A stretch of 64,000 bases of DNA from Trichopria drosophilae (GCA_030407085.1 CM059582.1:86211501-86275500); one strand, 5' to 3'; counted from the first letter of the stretch, positions 44,250 through 55,227 are shown. Notes: a model not told the origin generated them from the sequence alone. Made by a program: numbers and translations.

Positions 44250-44990
44250 TACAAGATTCACAAAAAATACTTACCATCTATCATGAACATATATTTTCAG
44301 ATTATCAAACTTTTTTACTACCTTTGCAAGCAAACGATACAAATAAGATGAAGGATGGAATGCAAATTAATTAATTAATTATCCGATGATCGTCTTTTAT
44401 TTTTAGGGTTTGGTGTTTATATGCTGAAATCCTTCAACTTCAGACTTTCAAAACTGCAATAACTTATTTTATCACATTCGCGAGCAAACGATTCAAATAA
44501 GATGTACACTGGAATGGAAATAAATGAAATGATAATCTGCTGATCGTTTTTTGTTTTTAGGGTTTTTGAATATAGGCTGAAATCTTTTAGAAATTCGAGA
44601 TTTTCAACACTACAGATACTTTTATTTTATCACATTCGCAAGCAAACGATTCAAATAAGATGTACAATGGAATGGAAATAAATGGAATGATAATCTGCTG
44701 ATCGTTTCTTGTTTTTAGGGTTTTTGAATATAGGCTGAAATCTTTTATAAATTCAAGATTTTCAAGACTAATGATACTTTTATTTTATCACATTCGCAAG
44801 CAAACGATTCAAATAAGATGTACAATGGAATGGAAATAAATGAAATGCTAATCTGCTGATAGTCTTTTGTTTCTAGGGTTTTTGAATATAGGCTGAAATC
44901 TTTTATAAATTCAAGATTTTCAAGACTAAAGATACTTTTATTTTATCACATTCGCAAGCCCACGATTCAAATAAGATGTCTTAAAAGATG
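44250..44990. repeat. ~158-bp tandem repeat, four units
   Basis: The landmark TAGGGTTTTTGAATATAGGC occurs near 44557, 44715 and 44873, with a diverged first copy near 44403. Each unit includes CACATTCGCAAGCAAACGAT, TCAAATAAGATGTACAATGG and AATCTGCTGATCGT. It sits 5' of the transposase in its own orientation, so it could contain its promoter, but no promoter element is evident. Confidence 0.88.
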
Positions 44991-45154
44991 CATTAAAACT
45001 TGGATTTTTTTAGATTTTCTTTTGTTTCTTATGCAGGGTCCAAACAGATTTAATGCAGCGACAAAGAAAGCTGAGTGCCTTTTCAATATCAATTCAACGT
45101 TAGACTTCATCGACTACAAAAACCTTAAGCTGACGAGTTTCAAGCGAATTACAT

Positions 45155-45622
45155 TAAATTTTTCAAAAGTCATCCGTTATATTGGACCTGCCGTTTTCAA
45201 TTTTGAAAAACTAACATCCGATTCGTAATCAGCGACCCCAAAAACCCTCCGAGTAATAATTTTTAGGCTAATTACATCGATTTACAAAAAAGTCGTCCGC
45301 CATATTGGATTCGCCATTTTGGATTTTTAAAATCTGACTTCAGATTTGTAATCAGCAGCCGAAAATCTGTAAAGAACCATATCGTCTGATTGTTTTTTAA
45401 TATTATTATTCGAGTATAAATGTGAAATTGATGTACACTTTTTATTGGACATGGTCAACTTTGACCCCTCATATTTCCGAAACGGGGCATATGCTCACTT
45501 TGAAATATTGCAGGGAATATTGGGTCATTATATGTAACCAATTGGCATAAAAAAAGTTTCAATATTCGAGGTACGAAAAACGGGCATTTTTTGCATGGGG
45601 CTTACAGAGGCTCTTTCCTTTG
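45155..45622 (-). repeat. Right inverted end of the 40739-45622 element
   Basis: Mirror of 40739-40985 plus one to two satellite units (GTCCGCCATATTGGATTCGC at about 45297). It is shorter than the left end in satellite units: about one and a half here, about three and a half there. Confidence 0.85.
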
Positions 45623-46748
45623 TAAACACCCATTTGCAACTGACTATATTTTTATTCAAGGGTTTTGGCACAATTTCCCATGTATTGTTTTTACGTAATG
45701 AGTTAAGCTCGTCTTTGATAGCGTCATCCCATTTATGTCTATCTGCTCTGTGTTGTATTTCACTATAGCTTCTAGGAAGTGGGCTCATTTCATTTTGAAC
45801 AGATGTAACGTAAGCAGAGAGCTCATCATACTCAATTTCATCGTATGATATTGGGGGACGATTTTTATGTCGGTTACTTCTCCTAGGTTGTTCCTCATCT
45901 AAAGAGGTATTTTTGTTTATCATTTCTATTGACTCGTGATTTTTATCAGAAATTTTAACTAGGCAACGATCATTATTTTTATCGTATGTTGGTGTTGTAA
46001 CTTCAGAAGTTTTTATTAGTGAATCAACTCCTTTTAATGATCGAGGCCTTGAAACTTTGAAATTTGCTTCATCGACTACAACGTCGCGTGCAATAATAAA
46101 TTTTTGAGTTTCAACGTTCCATAGTTTATAACCGTTTAGTTCGTAACCAACAAAAATGCATTTTATTGATTTTGGATCAAATTTACCTTGTGGTATTTTT
46201 AAGTGTACATACATAGTTGAACCAAAAATCCTTAAATGCTTTAATTGTGGTTTTTTATTATGCCACATTTCATATGGTGTTTTATTGATCTTTATCGCTT
46301 TAGATGGGGTCCTATTAATCAAATATATAGCAGTTAAAACTGCTTCGCCCCAAAACGATTTATCGAGATCAGCAGAACATAACATTGCACGTCCCTTTTC
46401 GGTGATTGTGCGGTTCATACGCTCTGCTACACCATTTTGTTGCGGGGTATACGGAACTGTTAAATGGAACGTTATTCCTTTGTTTGAACAAAAATCTTTA
46501 GAGTCATTTGATAAATATTCACGCCCATTATCGCAATATAAATATAAAACTTTTGTGTTGAAATGAGCTTCACTTTTAGTTACGTAATCTTTAAAAGCAT
46601 TAAATACTTCAGATTTAAAATGTAACAAATATGTGTCCGTGTAATGAGTGTATTCGTCGATAAATGTAACATAATAATTCTGATTATTTACATTAATTGT
46701 TAGTGGATAATTATCTGTTGGGCCTCTAAAAAAATGTTGGATATACAT
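45623..46748 (-). pseudogene. Copia integrase and RT start, N-terminal half of split pol
   Basis: Integrase core: YYVTFIDEYTHYTDTYLL (first Asp), LYLYCDNGREYLS (second Asp) and TPQQNGVAERMNRTITEKGR (Glu), then NRTPSKAIKINKTPYEMW and the IFGSTMYVH / KCIFVGYELNGYKLW C-terminal block. It continues through a Ser/Arg linker to the RT N-terminus HKWDDAIKDELNSLRKNNTW … VSCKWVFTKE, where the DNA transposon interrupts it. The open frame extends about 100 nt into the inserted element. gag and protease are missing upstream. Confidence 0.92.
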
Positions 46749-47020
46749 TTGGTGATATCCATTGTCTGGAGGATGGAGAATTAGAAATTTCTACAAAAAT
46801 CGAAATTCATGTAATAATTAATTTTTTAATCGGGACAAAGGAGGACAAATGTCAGATTTACTTTCTTATTCTTACGTGAAGAGTCTGCGGCCAATCGAGG
46901 AAGGATCTCATCATACCCACACAAGATGATCCAGATATATAAAAGAGAACAAAATTAGAACATTTGCAAATGAATGTACTTTTTTTTGTTTTCTTCTCTG
47001 GGTTTCCAAAAATATTTTCT
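46749..47020. other. Spacer with a partial copy resembling the adjacent SINE tail
   Basis: About 46860-46960 on the minus strand resembles the 3' body of the neighbouring SINE (CATCTTGTGTGGGTATGATG versus CGTCCTGTGTGGGATGATGA). No gene. Confidence 0.4.
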
Positions 47021-47451
47021 ATACATACATACATACATTGGTCGAATTTACTTGCCAACTTTATGCCACCTATGGCTAATCGGGCAAGGCTTTATCATCA
47101 TCCCACACAGGACGACACAAACAAGTAAACAATCACAAATACTACATATAATCGACACCGTCAACAGTTAGTCGGCGGCCTGTGCCGTAGCAGGCGCATC
47201 GCAAACATTGCCTTATTTTCATTCAAGACAATATTGATGAAGCGTCGACGACGGAAAAACCATTCACGGTGTCGATAACTACCGACTGACGTCGGTATCA
47301 GTCCAAAATTCGTACCTTCGCCCAGCAAGGTTTCCTGAATTATCCGCAATGGAAATAATCAGAAAAAGTTGCCGACGGGGATTCGAACTTACGACCTAAG
47401 GAACGTTCAGTTTACGAGGCAAGCATGCTAACCACTTAACCATCGCGTTCC
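47021..47451 (-). mobile_element. tRNA-derived SINE, ~430 bp, with (ATGT)n tail
   Basis: The minus-strand head at 47451-47371 is tRNA-like: box A region GATGGTTAAGTGGTTAGCA and box B GTAAGTTCGAATCCCC, ending CCGTCGGC. A ~300-bp body follows (GACGTCAGTCGGTAGTTATC, GGCATAAAGTTGGCAAGTAA) and then ATGTATGTATGTATGTAT at 47036-47021. The head, body and simple-repeat tail are the expected order for an RNA polymerase III-transcribed SINE moved by a partner LINE. Confidence 0.75.
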
Positions 47452-47628
47452 AAAAATATTTTTTATATCATGTTGAATAGTCTTAGCTCAAACTCGGCTA
47501 TATGAAGCATTATTGCCGCTTATTTTCTACATTTTCATGCATGTCAGTGTGCGAATTTTGTTGGTGTGTGTAAACAAATTTGGTCTTAAATTTTCTCGTT
47601 CGAAAACGCCAGGTGTGTTTTTAATAAA

Positions 47629-49428
47629 AGGTTGTACATTTTATATATTAATTTTTTTTAATTATTTAACATTACATTATAGTTCGTCTTGTCCCATAGG
47701 ATGGAAATATTATTGCTAACACCCAAATTGCATTAATTTTCTAGTACCATGGTGTTTTTTCAAGGTGTAAATTTGGCAGAATACCTGAAAAGTTGGAATA
47801 ATTTATATGTATTAATTAAAATCGTTTAGAGTAGATTGAAGTGGGTACCATTAAGTAGTAATCAAAGCTACAAATGTAAATTAAAAACTTCTGACTAATA
47901 TTTGTTTAATTCGGGCTTCATAAATGCAACTCTAACCATTGTTTACTATCTTCTAAAAACAAATAAAAAACAATTAAAGAGAATCGGCCGAGAATTTTCT
48001 GCAATACATGATTTTTCGATATTGGTGAAAATTCTCGGTCAATACTCGACAAATTTCTGTGATTTTTTTAAGAGAAGATAAAAAATTGTTAGAATTGAGT
48101 AAATTTTATTGAGTAAATTCAGTAAATTTTAGTATCGATTTTTTCATTTCTACTTTCTTCTAAATTCATTTAAAAATATGGGTAAACATAAAAACACATT
48201 TTTTAAAAACAAATATTTTTTAAAAATTACTGATGGATTTAAAGAAAATAAATTTAAAACACGAATTTTATAAATTTTTTATGCCAACACCACTGACTTT
48301 GGCGTCAAAAGTTACTCAAGAACGAATTTCTTTGACCTATTAAAATTCACTGGATTATTTTAAAAATTCAAAAAAAGTTTCGTGAACAGAAAAACGTATT
48401 TCCGAAATAATTACGCATGGATTTTAAAAAATTCCATTACTTTGCAAAGAAAAAATTATTTTGGTCAAAAAATTTGTTTACAATTTTTATTATACTATCT
48501 TCGAATTCCGCGGCAAAAATTATTAAAGAGTCAACTTTTTCATTTTTTTTAACGATTGTTTCATTTAAATATTTTATTTCCATTCAAAATCATTTACGTC
48601 TCAACCTTGCTATTGGTAATAACCGATTCGATTTTATTTATATCAGTTGCATTTTCATCTAATTTTTTTTGTCTCCAAAATCATTAAATTTGTAATCCTA
48701 TAATAAATAACTATCCATTCCAATTCAATCGAGACACATATAACTATATTTCCATTAATAAATTCATAATTGTTCTATTCGCACTTTTCAATTGCAATTC
48801 ATCCCACGAAACCATTTCTTCATTCCACTATTTTCCAATTGAAAATCTTTAAATCGAACCAATTTTTATGAGCTATTAACCATTCAAAATCATTGACACA
48901 CATTTTCTCATTGAAATACATTGCAGAAGCTAAAACACAAATTCATAAGTGATGCTGTGAATGAATTTTAAGGGATCTTCAATGAATTTTCGTTTACTGG
49001 GTTGTGGAAAACATAAACTATCTAATTTTGTAATTCTAAGAATACAAATTAATTTAATTGTTCTGAATGGGGTTGTACATTTTATATATTAATTTTTCTA
49101 ATTATTTAACATTACATTATAGTTCATCTTGTCACATAGGCTAGAAATATTATTGCTAACATTTAAATTGTATTAACTTTCTAGTAGCATGGTGTTTTTC
49201 AAGATGTAAATCTGGCAGAATACCTGAACAGTTGGAATAATTTATATGTATTAATTAAAATCGTTTAGAGTAGATTGCCCTATCTTACGGGGGTACAATT
49301 AGGTAGTAGTCAAAGCTGAAAATGTAAATTAAAAAGTTCTGACTAATATTTGTTTAATTCGGGCTTCATAAATGCAATTCTAACTTTGTTTACTATCTTC
49401 TAAAAAAATAAAAAAACAATTAAAGAGA
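47629..49428 (+). repeat. ~355-bp direct repeats, 1.44 kb apart
   Basis: 47629-47985 and 49070-49428 are about 90 % alike by eye (GGTTGTACATTTTATATATT … TTTAGAGTAGATTG … CTGACTAATATTTGTTTAAT). The later copy carries about 10 extra bases near 49285. The 47986-49069 interval is AT-rich and begins with a hairpin (CCGAGAATTTTC … GAAAATTCTCGG, 47991-48040). It contains no gene; the 81-codon frame at 48417-48662 has no motif. It could be a tandem duplication, or two repeat copies around unrelated sequence. Confidence 0.75.
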
Positions 49429-49537
49429 TTTGTTAATCAAGATATTTTTTATTACTTTAATGTTTTTGTAATGAAATTGTTTGTTAATACATAAAATAGT
49501 TGTGCCAACAAAATTATAAACTATTGCTTTTTTTTTT

Positions 49538-49653
49538 AAATAGGGTGTTGTGAAAAGTAATTAGTTGTCCTTCCTGAAATTAATTGATCGGTTTAAAAAA
49601 TCAACTTTTTCAGGAGGAAGGACAATTAATTACTTTTTACAACACCCTATTTC
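49538..49653. mobile_element. Hairpin MITE with ~42-bp near-perfect arms
   Basis: AATAGGGTGTTGTGAAAAGT at 49539 is mirrored by ACTTTTTACAACACCCTATT ending at 49652. The arms continue through AATTAGTTGTCCTTCC and GGAAGGACAATTAATT around a ~27-nt loop. The 63-codon frame across it is an artefact of the repeat. Confidence 0.85.
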
Positions 49654-49768
49654 ACATCTCTTTCTAATATTCTCTTTAAATAATATTTTAATAATATTGC
49701 GTTTATTTCCTTTTTTATCGGCAAATATAAAATACTTGCTTTCATCCGTTATTTAAAAAAAAACAATT

Positions 49769-49851
49769 GTACGGTGGTTGAGATGGTACAGCGCTGGACT
49801 TGTAAGTTGTAAGTCAAAATTTTGAAGTTCGAATCTCCGTCGGGAAATTTG
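49769..49851 (+). ncRNA. tRNA-like SINE head
   Basis: GTGGTTGAGATGGTACAGCG resembles a box A/D arm, and GAAGTTCGAATCTCCGTC is a good box B/T arm, followed by CGGGAAAT and an AT-rich tract. The anticodon region does not fold into a normal arm. Its body does not match the 47021-47451 SINE, so it may be another family or a fragment. Confidence 0.5.
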
Positions 49852-49984
49852 TTTTTTTATTTAATTTACATATTATAAATGCCCTACCTACTGAACGTGT
49901 TTTAATTGTATTAATTTTTGAAAAAATCACACATATCCAGTCTACTGACTTTATTTCAGTTACTTCTACAAATACACACCCATA

Positions 49985-51147
49985 TATATATACATGGGAC
50001 GTTCCGCGTCAAGTGGGAGAAAGCTCTGCCCAAAATTGGTATGGACGGATTTTCACGTATGAGGGCGGAAAATGTTCATTTTTAGAAGGGCTATCGAAAG
50101 TCGTGTGACATATATGCATATTTCTAAATGGCGTCATAGTTATGGCGGCTTAAAGGTGTAAATATAAAATTTCGGTTCCATCAGAGGTTCACAAAACTGC
50201 GAAAAAAAACTGCGATTATGAATTTCGACTTAAGATTATGAAATTCAAAATGGCCGATCCAACATGGCGGTAAAAAAATTAAAGTTTCTCAATTCATCTA
50301 AAACTCGTTTTTCGGGGGTTTTCGTGGCCGCTCGTTATAAATCTCAACTTAAAATTATAGTCAATTGAGTGTCTACAGGTATTCTGGTGCAGCTGAACCA
50401 CTTACAGTCCTAAAATACTGAAACTACTACTTGCATGTCAAGAAAGATTTCACAGGAATGAAAACAATCTATGAAAATTTCAAAAGGTAAAAAAAAATAA
50501 AAATGACGAAAAATAACAAAAAATAGAAAATAAAAAATACGAAAAATAAAAAAAAAATGGAGACAACAACCGCCACGTCCACGTTCGTGTCTCTGGATTC
50601 GACTGAATGCGGCTTAATTTAAATTTCAGATTCATGATCAGCTTCAACAAGAACCCCCCAAAAACGAGTTTTAGCTGAATCAAGCAACTTTATTTTTGTC
50701 GGTACGCCATATTGGATCCGCCATTTTGAATTTCATAATTTTACGTTGAGATTTATAACGAGCGGCCACGAAAACCCCCGAAAAACGAGTTTTAGATGAA
50801 TTGAGCAACTTTTATTTTTTTACCACCATGTTGGATCGGCCATTTTGAATTTCATAATTTTAAGTCAAGATTCATAATCAGCAACCCCAAAACAACACAA
50901 ATAACGAGTTTTAGATGAATTCAGCAACTTTTCGCAGTTTTGTGAACCTCTGATGGAACCGAAATTTTATATTTACACCTTTAAGCCGCCATAAATATGA
51001 CGCCATTTAGAAATATGCATATATGCCACACGACTTTCGATAGCTCTTTTAAAAACAAACATTTCCGCCATAATACGTGAAAATCCGTCCATACCAATTT
51101 TGGGCAGAGCTTTGTCCCACTTGACGCGGAAAGTCCCACATATATAT
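49985..51147. mobile_element. 1.16-kb non-autonomous element with ~380-bp inverted ends
   Basis: The tips are TATACATGGGACGTTCCGCG (left) and TATATGTGGGACTTTCCGCG (right, other strand). The arms share CAAGTGGGA, CAAAATTGGTATGGACGGAT, CGAAAGTCGTGTG and GGTTCCATCAGAGGTTCACA. The centre contains satellite-like units (CGCCATATTGGATCCGCCAT at 50704; ACGAGTTTTAGATGAATT repeated) and a poly-A/AAT tract near 50490-50560. There is no ORF worth calling. It probably depends on another element's transposase. Confidence 0.82.
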
Positions 51148-51724
51148 GGTGGCCGTTTTATCTGAAGACATAGAAATATCTCGAGAACTAAAGCACAGAA
51201 TCAAAAAAGGTGTGGGATGAAAGTTGTTCGACACGAAGGGGGGCATCCAGTGATAATGAAATTGACCCCCTCCCTCACCCCCTGGGGGTGGTGGGGAAAA
51301 CAATAAAACTTAAATAGAAACCCCCATTTTTATTCCAGATTTGGATTCTCAGGCAAAAAGTACACCAACTTGACCTAGGAGCTATTACATTGTGGTCCAC
51401 AGGTGACGCTGTAGTCGACAAAAAGCGAAAGTAAAAAATCCCTAAAATTTGACGTCTCCAGAATTCACATCACATCTGATAACTAATAGTAGACGTATTT
51501 TATTTTAAAAATACTATTCAATGCCACCACTAGTAAATGTTCGTCTTTCTTTGACTTTATATTATTTTTGTAATGTTTTTTCTAGCCGCTACAATGGAAA
51601 TTATCTGAAAAATAATCATGGATTTGGTTGTGTGTCAAAAATAGTGTATTATGCTTCTGTCACCAGAATTCGTTTCAGATCAAAGAAAGTAAAATGGTTG
51701 CCTAGCACATGTTTCAAGAGTAGC

Positions 51725-52025
51725 AAGGAATGTACCAGACCGCGATTCCAATGGTCGGTGTATTGGTAGAGGTGGCCCCATTAATTGGCCGGCGAGGTCA
51801 CCTGATTTAACATCCTATGCATCGGATTTCTTCCTATGGGGTTACCTAAAAGGTGAGGTTTATGAACAAGTACCAACGACTCGTGAAAACATGGTGGAAC
51901 ACATTAGAAGTGCTTGCGCAGAAATTTCTGCAGATATCATACTATCCTGTATAAAGTCATTAGAAGAAAGAATAAATAAATGCATTGAAGTGGAAGGTCA
52001 ACATTTCGAACACTTACTCAAGTAA
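51725..52025 (+). pseudogene. Mariner/IS630-type transposase, C-terminal fragment
   Basis: Reads GRGGPINWPARSPDLTSYAS, then DFFLWGYLKGEVYEQV, RENMVEHIRSACAEI and GQHFEHLLK before TAA 52023. WPARSPDL and DFFLWG are hallmarks of the third catalytic Asp region in Tc1/mariner-related transposases. About three extra residues sit between PDL and DFF compared with the usual PDLTPLDFF. The N-terminal two thirds are missing or unreadable upstream. Confidence 0.85.
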
Positions 52026-52038
52026 GTGAACATTGAGA

Positions 52039-52121
52039 GGCAAGGGGACTCACATAAAACAAGCACCACAAAGGGAACAAAAAAATACCACGTCCACGAC
52101 GTTGTTCCTGGGTAACGCTAA
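52039..52121 (+). repeat. Interspersed repeat shared with 19788-19913
   Basis: GGCAAGGGGACTCACATAAA … ACCACGTCCACGACGTTGTT … GGTAACGCTAA. It begins 14 nt after the transposase stop, in the same orientation relative to the transposase as the copy in the 17610-20523 element. Confidence 0.65.
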
Positions 52122-52850
52122 ATGTATTTTTTCCCGTCTTTGTTAGAATGACCGTATTCCATATCCGCTATGCGGGGCGAAAGTTCTCAATTCCGTCTGA
52201 GTGCCCGTGCGCAGGCGCACTTCGTTATCATTACTCCCATGGAACGAAAAGTGCTGCCCGCGGGAGTAATGGATGCGGCCAGGAAAAAAATAGCGTATGC
52301 TTCGCGAGAGGAATGCGCGCGCACCTCGTGAGAGGGCTGTCCTCGCTTCGCTCGCGTAGCAAACCTTCCACTTGGGGATCACGCTCTTTCCTCCCTTAAA
52401 GCATAATATGCTATTTTTGACACACCCAAATCCATGATTATTTTTCAGTTATTATTACTGGATGACCCCCTTCGTGTCGAACAACTTTCATCTCACACCT
52501 TTTTTGATTCTGTGCATAGTTCTCGAGGTATTTCAATGTCTTCAGATAAATTTGGATTTTTATTGATTACAGCGCCACCTGTGAACCAAAATGCAATAGC
52601 TCCTGGGGCAAATTGGTGTACTTTTTTCCGGAGAATCCAAATCTGCCATAAAAGTGGGGGTTCCTATTTACGCTTTATTGTTATTCTCCCACCCCACCCT
52701 CAGGGGGTGGGGGAGGGGGTCAATTTAATTATCACTGGGTGCCCCCCTTCGTGTCGAACAACTTTCATCGCACACCTTTTTTGATTCTGTGCATAGTTCT
52801 CGAGATATTTCTATGTTTTCAGATAAATCGGCCACCCTGTATATATATAA

Positions 52851-53641
52851 ATAAGACGATTTTACTATTTTTCTTCGTTGACCCCTTTTTCGCATGATTT
52901 GCAGCTGGTGGTGCCTTTCGATTGCAGTGCCGGACGGTTGGATTAAGTGTGCTGGATAGTTTTTTCCGTTTTTTGCTGGAGTTTGCAGTGAAGGACTTTT
53001 TGCAGCTTCGGATGAACTGAACAACTGAAACTGCGCTTCTTCGACTGAACTTCTTTGATTAAGGCTCTTTTGACTGCGGTTCTTTGACTGACGTTCTTTG
53101 ACTGGCCTTTTTCTGCTGTCTGAACGAGTGTTTTTATGGTGGACTTTAATGTTTATCCCCCATTTTGAGATTTTCCACCATCTATTTTAAAAAAGGTGGA
53201 TTTGTGTTTTGGAAAGGTTTTGGAAATGGTCCAAGCAGGAAGCACGCATTAACTTGTTTATAATTCTTTTACATTATTGTTGTAATACTTTTTAAAAGAT
53301 ACGGTGTAGTAGTTAGCCGTTTAGTGTAGTGGACCAGTTCGGAACAAATATTCTTGTTCTGTCTGTGTGACTCGTCGTTTCATCGGTCTTGTGCATTGTT
53401 ATTTATACGTCACAAGCCTGCATCTTATTGCTGTGCACAGTCTCTAAATTATTTACTTCAGCCATATTCGAAAAGTGTATGTGTTATCCACTCTCATATT
53501 CCCTCACCTCCTGCTTTCGACGCTCCTTCAACCTCACATCAATCTGAGAATCCTGATTATTCCATAGACACGGCCTCACCTGTAGTAGACTCTACGCTAC
53601 GAACTATTATTTTCCCCTCGCACCTGACTCTTACCGCAATA
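52851..53641 (+). other. LINE-E 5' region
   Basis: Presumed untranslated or N-terminal part of LINE-E. It contains CTTTGACTG-type short repeats at about 53035-53110 and a slippery TTTTGGAAAGGTTTTGGAAA stretch near 53205. An open frame passes through from about 53354 (Ser/Pro-rich), but its first ATG that suits ORF1 is at 53642. Confidence 0.45.
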
Positions 53642-54300
53642 ATGAATCCGCCTTCCTTCTCCAGTCTTCTCTTAATGCACGAAATCCCACCCGTTGCATT
53701 ACCAGACAATTGGGATCAAATGGACGAAAATGAACGCAGTTCTTTTCATACGCTACAGACGTTGAATTGCGTGGCGCGCTTGGAAAATATGCAGGCTTAC
53801 ATTCGAACAATTGCTGATCGCGTTCAACGTAACACTACCGAAATTGAGCGTCTTAAAGTGCAACGGGCCTACGAACAACCAAATTCGGAATTAGCTGTCA
53901 CAGTCCTGCCAAATCCGTGTAATTTGTCCCACGTCGAGATCGTTGATCGTGCCTTGTCGAAATTGAAAATTCCCCGCTATAATGATAAAATCATCGAAAT
54001 TAGAAAGCCACCTTTAATATTAATACTGAAGCAAATACTTTCGCTCTCATTGTTACATTCGATTCAAATGAAATTTATAATTATGTTATAGACATGAAAG
54101 GTAAGTTTGGAAAATTAACTAAGACTGACATTTTTCCGGAGTTGTATCCTACCGATCAGAGGATTATATATGTTAATGAATTGTATGCATGTCCTGTCTA
54201 TATTTCGCTTAGAAGAGCTAAACAGAAGGCTAAAAGTATTCCGAACTCTCGGGTTTGGGCCCGAAATGGCTGTATTTTCCAAAGACCCACATCAGACTGA
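53642..54300 (+). pseudogene. LINE-E ORF1 (coiled-coil RNA-binding protein), frameshifted
   Basis: From ATG 53642 (MNPPSFSSLLLMHE). The segment ARLENMQAYIRTIADRVQRN and the following TTEIERLKVQ form a predicted coiled coil, as in LINE ORF1 proteins that coat the RNA. The frame changes near 54010-54090, after which the tail reads MKGKFGKLTKTDIFPELYP … RIIYVNELY … RNGCIF, homologous to LINE-A at 9728-9420. The break makes it non-functional as written. Confidence 0.75.
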
Positions 54301-55090
54301 AATCCCAATTGTTTCGGAGCTTGATCTAGAGAAAATTTTCGGACAGCCACAATCACCATGGTCATGTAGTAATACTATCTCGATTACTCGCAATTTAAAT
54401 GCTCACCGTAATAATTTCTTAAATGTATCTCATTGTAATATAAACTCGCTTCGTGCGCATTTCCATCAAATCGAGCATTTCCTACTATCGTCAAACACAA
54501 AAATTCTTGCCCTGACAGAAACATGGTTGACTCCGGATATTCCCACCCATGTAATATCAATTCCATCTTTCAACTTTGCTAGAAATGATCGGGCACTAAC
54601 ATCTATCGGCAGAAATAGATGCACCTTAGGACGAGGAGTTGGCTGTTATTTACACGAGTCATTGTCTTTTACGGTTTTGAGTACGTCTAAAATTACATCT
54701 ATTAATGAGCCCGAGTATATCATCCTCAATGTTAAAATACCACCTAACAGTAATGTACTCTTAGCAGTAGTCTATCGTAGACCGGAAGGAAATATGTTTG
54801 CGGATTTTATCTCAACGTTGAGTCGATATCTGCCTACCTACAAAAATACAATTATCACTGGTGATTTAAAGTGTGACCTTTTATCTAATTCCTATAGTTC
54901 TAACTACCTTAGGCAGATTATTAATGAGAAATCGCTCTACTCCCGTTTGGGCCCATACATCATTCTCACATTAATAACACCCATACACACATTGATGTAT
55001 TCATTGTTGATTCCGTAGATAAAATAAACCAATTCAACCAGTCGTCGCAACCGTTTGCTGCTGGGCATGACTTAATCTCGATTTGCTGCA
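54170..55090 (+). pseudogene. LINE-E ORF2 N-terminus: APE endonuclease, decayed
   Basis: Motifs in order: SHCNINSLRAHFHQIEHFL (Asn), LALTETWLTPD (Glu), GRGVGCYLHESL, LAVVYRRPEGNMFADFIS and ITGDLKCDLL, where GDFN is expected (so the Asn/Asp pair is altered). After a frameshift near 54940 come THIDVFIVDSV and AAGHDLISI (usual SDH). The endonuclease would nick target DNA in a living copy. Confidence 0.85.
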
Positions 55091-55227
55091 ATGCGACAAA
55101 TTATTCGCATCGACCTAAAGTAGCCACGTATAGAAATTTTAGACGTTGTAACTTTGAGATTTTAAGTGCAGAACTTGATACCGTCCTCAGCAGTAACCTT
55201 CCAGTCCTTCTTGATAATAGCCTTGGC

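Larger units (their letters stand above)
40739..45622 (-). mobile_element. 4.9-kb PIF/Harbinger-ISL2EU-like DNA transposon with satellite-bearing ends
   Basis: Inserted inside the Copia RT. The inverted ends start GAAAGAGCCTCTGTAA on both sides; the right end has about 12 extra bases before the shared TGCCCGTTTTTCGTACCTCG. Inward, the arms share GACCCAATATTCCCTG and GGGGTCAAAGTTGACCATGT, then 122-bp satellite units. Inside lie a ~56-bp minisatellite, the transposase, a small zinc exon and a 158-bp tandem array. A target duplication could not be fixed: the flanks read AAAGG and AACGG on the minus strand. Confidence 0.85.
39957..46745 (-). mobile_element. Copia retroelement fragment, split by a DNA transposon
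   Basis: Minus-strand Ty1/Copia pol. The integrase part lies at 46748-45623 and the reverse transcriptase part at 40738-39957, separated by the inserted 40739-45622 element. Upstream of 46745 there is no gag, and downstream the reading stops at the BEL junction before RNase H, so both ends are lost and no LTR was found. Confidence 0.88.
51148..52850 (+). mobile_element. Degraded mariner-related element with duplicated right end
   Basis: The left side (about 51148-51470, GTGGCCGTTTTATCTGAAGA, ATATCTCGAGAAC, ACACGAAGGGGGGC) is mirrored at the right by two partial copies, 52459-52560 and 52620-52850, the latter ending GATAAATCGGCCACCCTGTA. The GGGTGGCC tips flanked by TA fit Tc1/mariner-like ends. 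The transposase C-terminus survives at about 51725-52025. A GC-richer block at about 52140-52400 (GTGCGCAGGCGCAC palindrome) interrupts the interior and is unassigned. Confidence 0.65.

Noticed and set aside
47371..47451. Functional tRNA gene
   Set aside because: The anticodon arm does not form and the sequence continues into a SINE body and tail.
48417..48662. 81-codon coding region
   Set aside because: Phe/Lys/Ile-rich frame in very AT-rich DNA with no motif; typical chance ORF.
47629..49428. Definite LTR retroelement
   Set aside because: Direct repeats are present, but there is no primer-binding site, polypurine tract or TG…CA ends that I can see; left as unexplained repeats.
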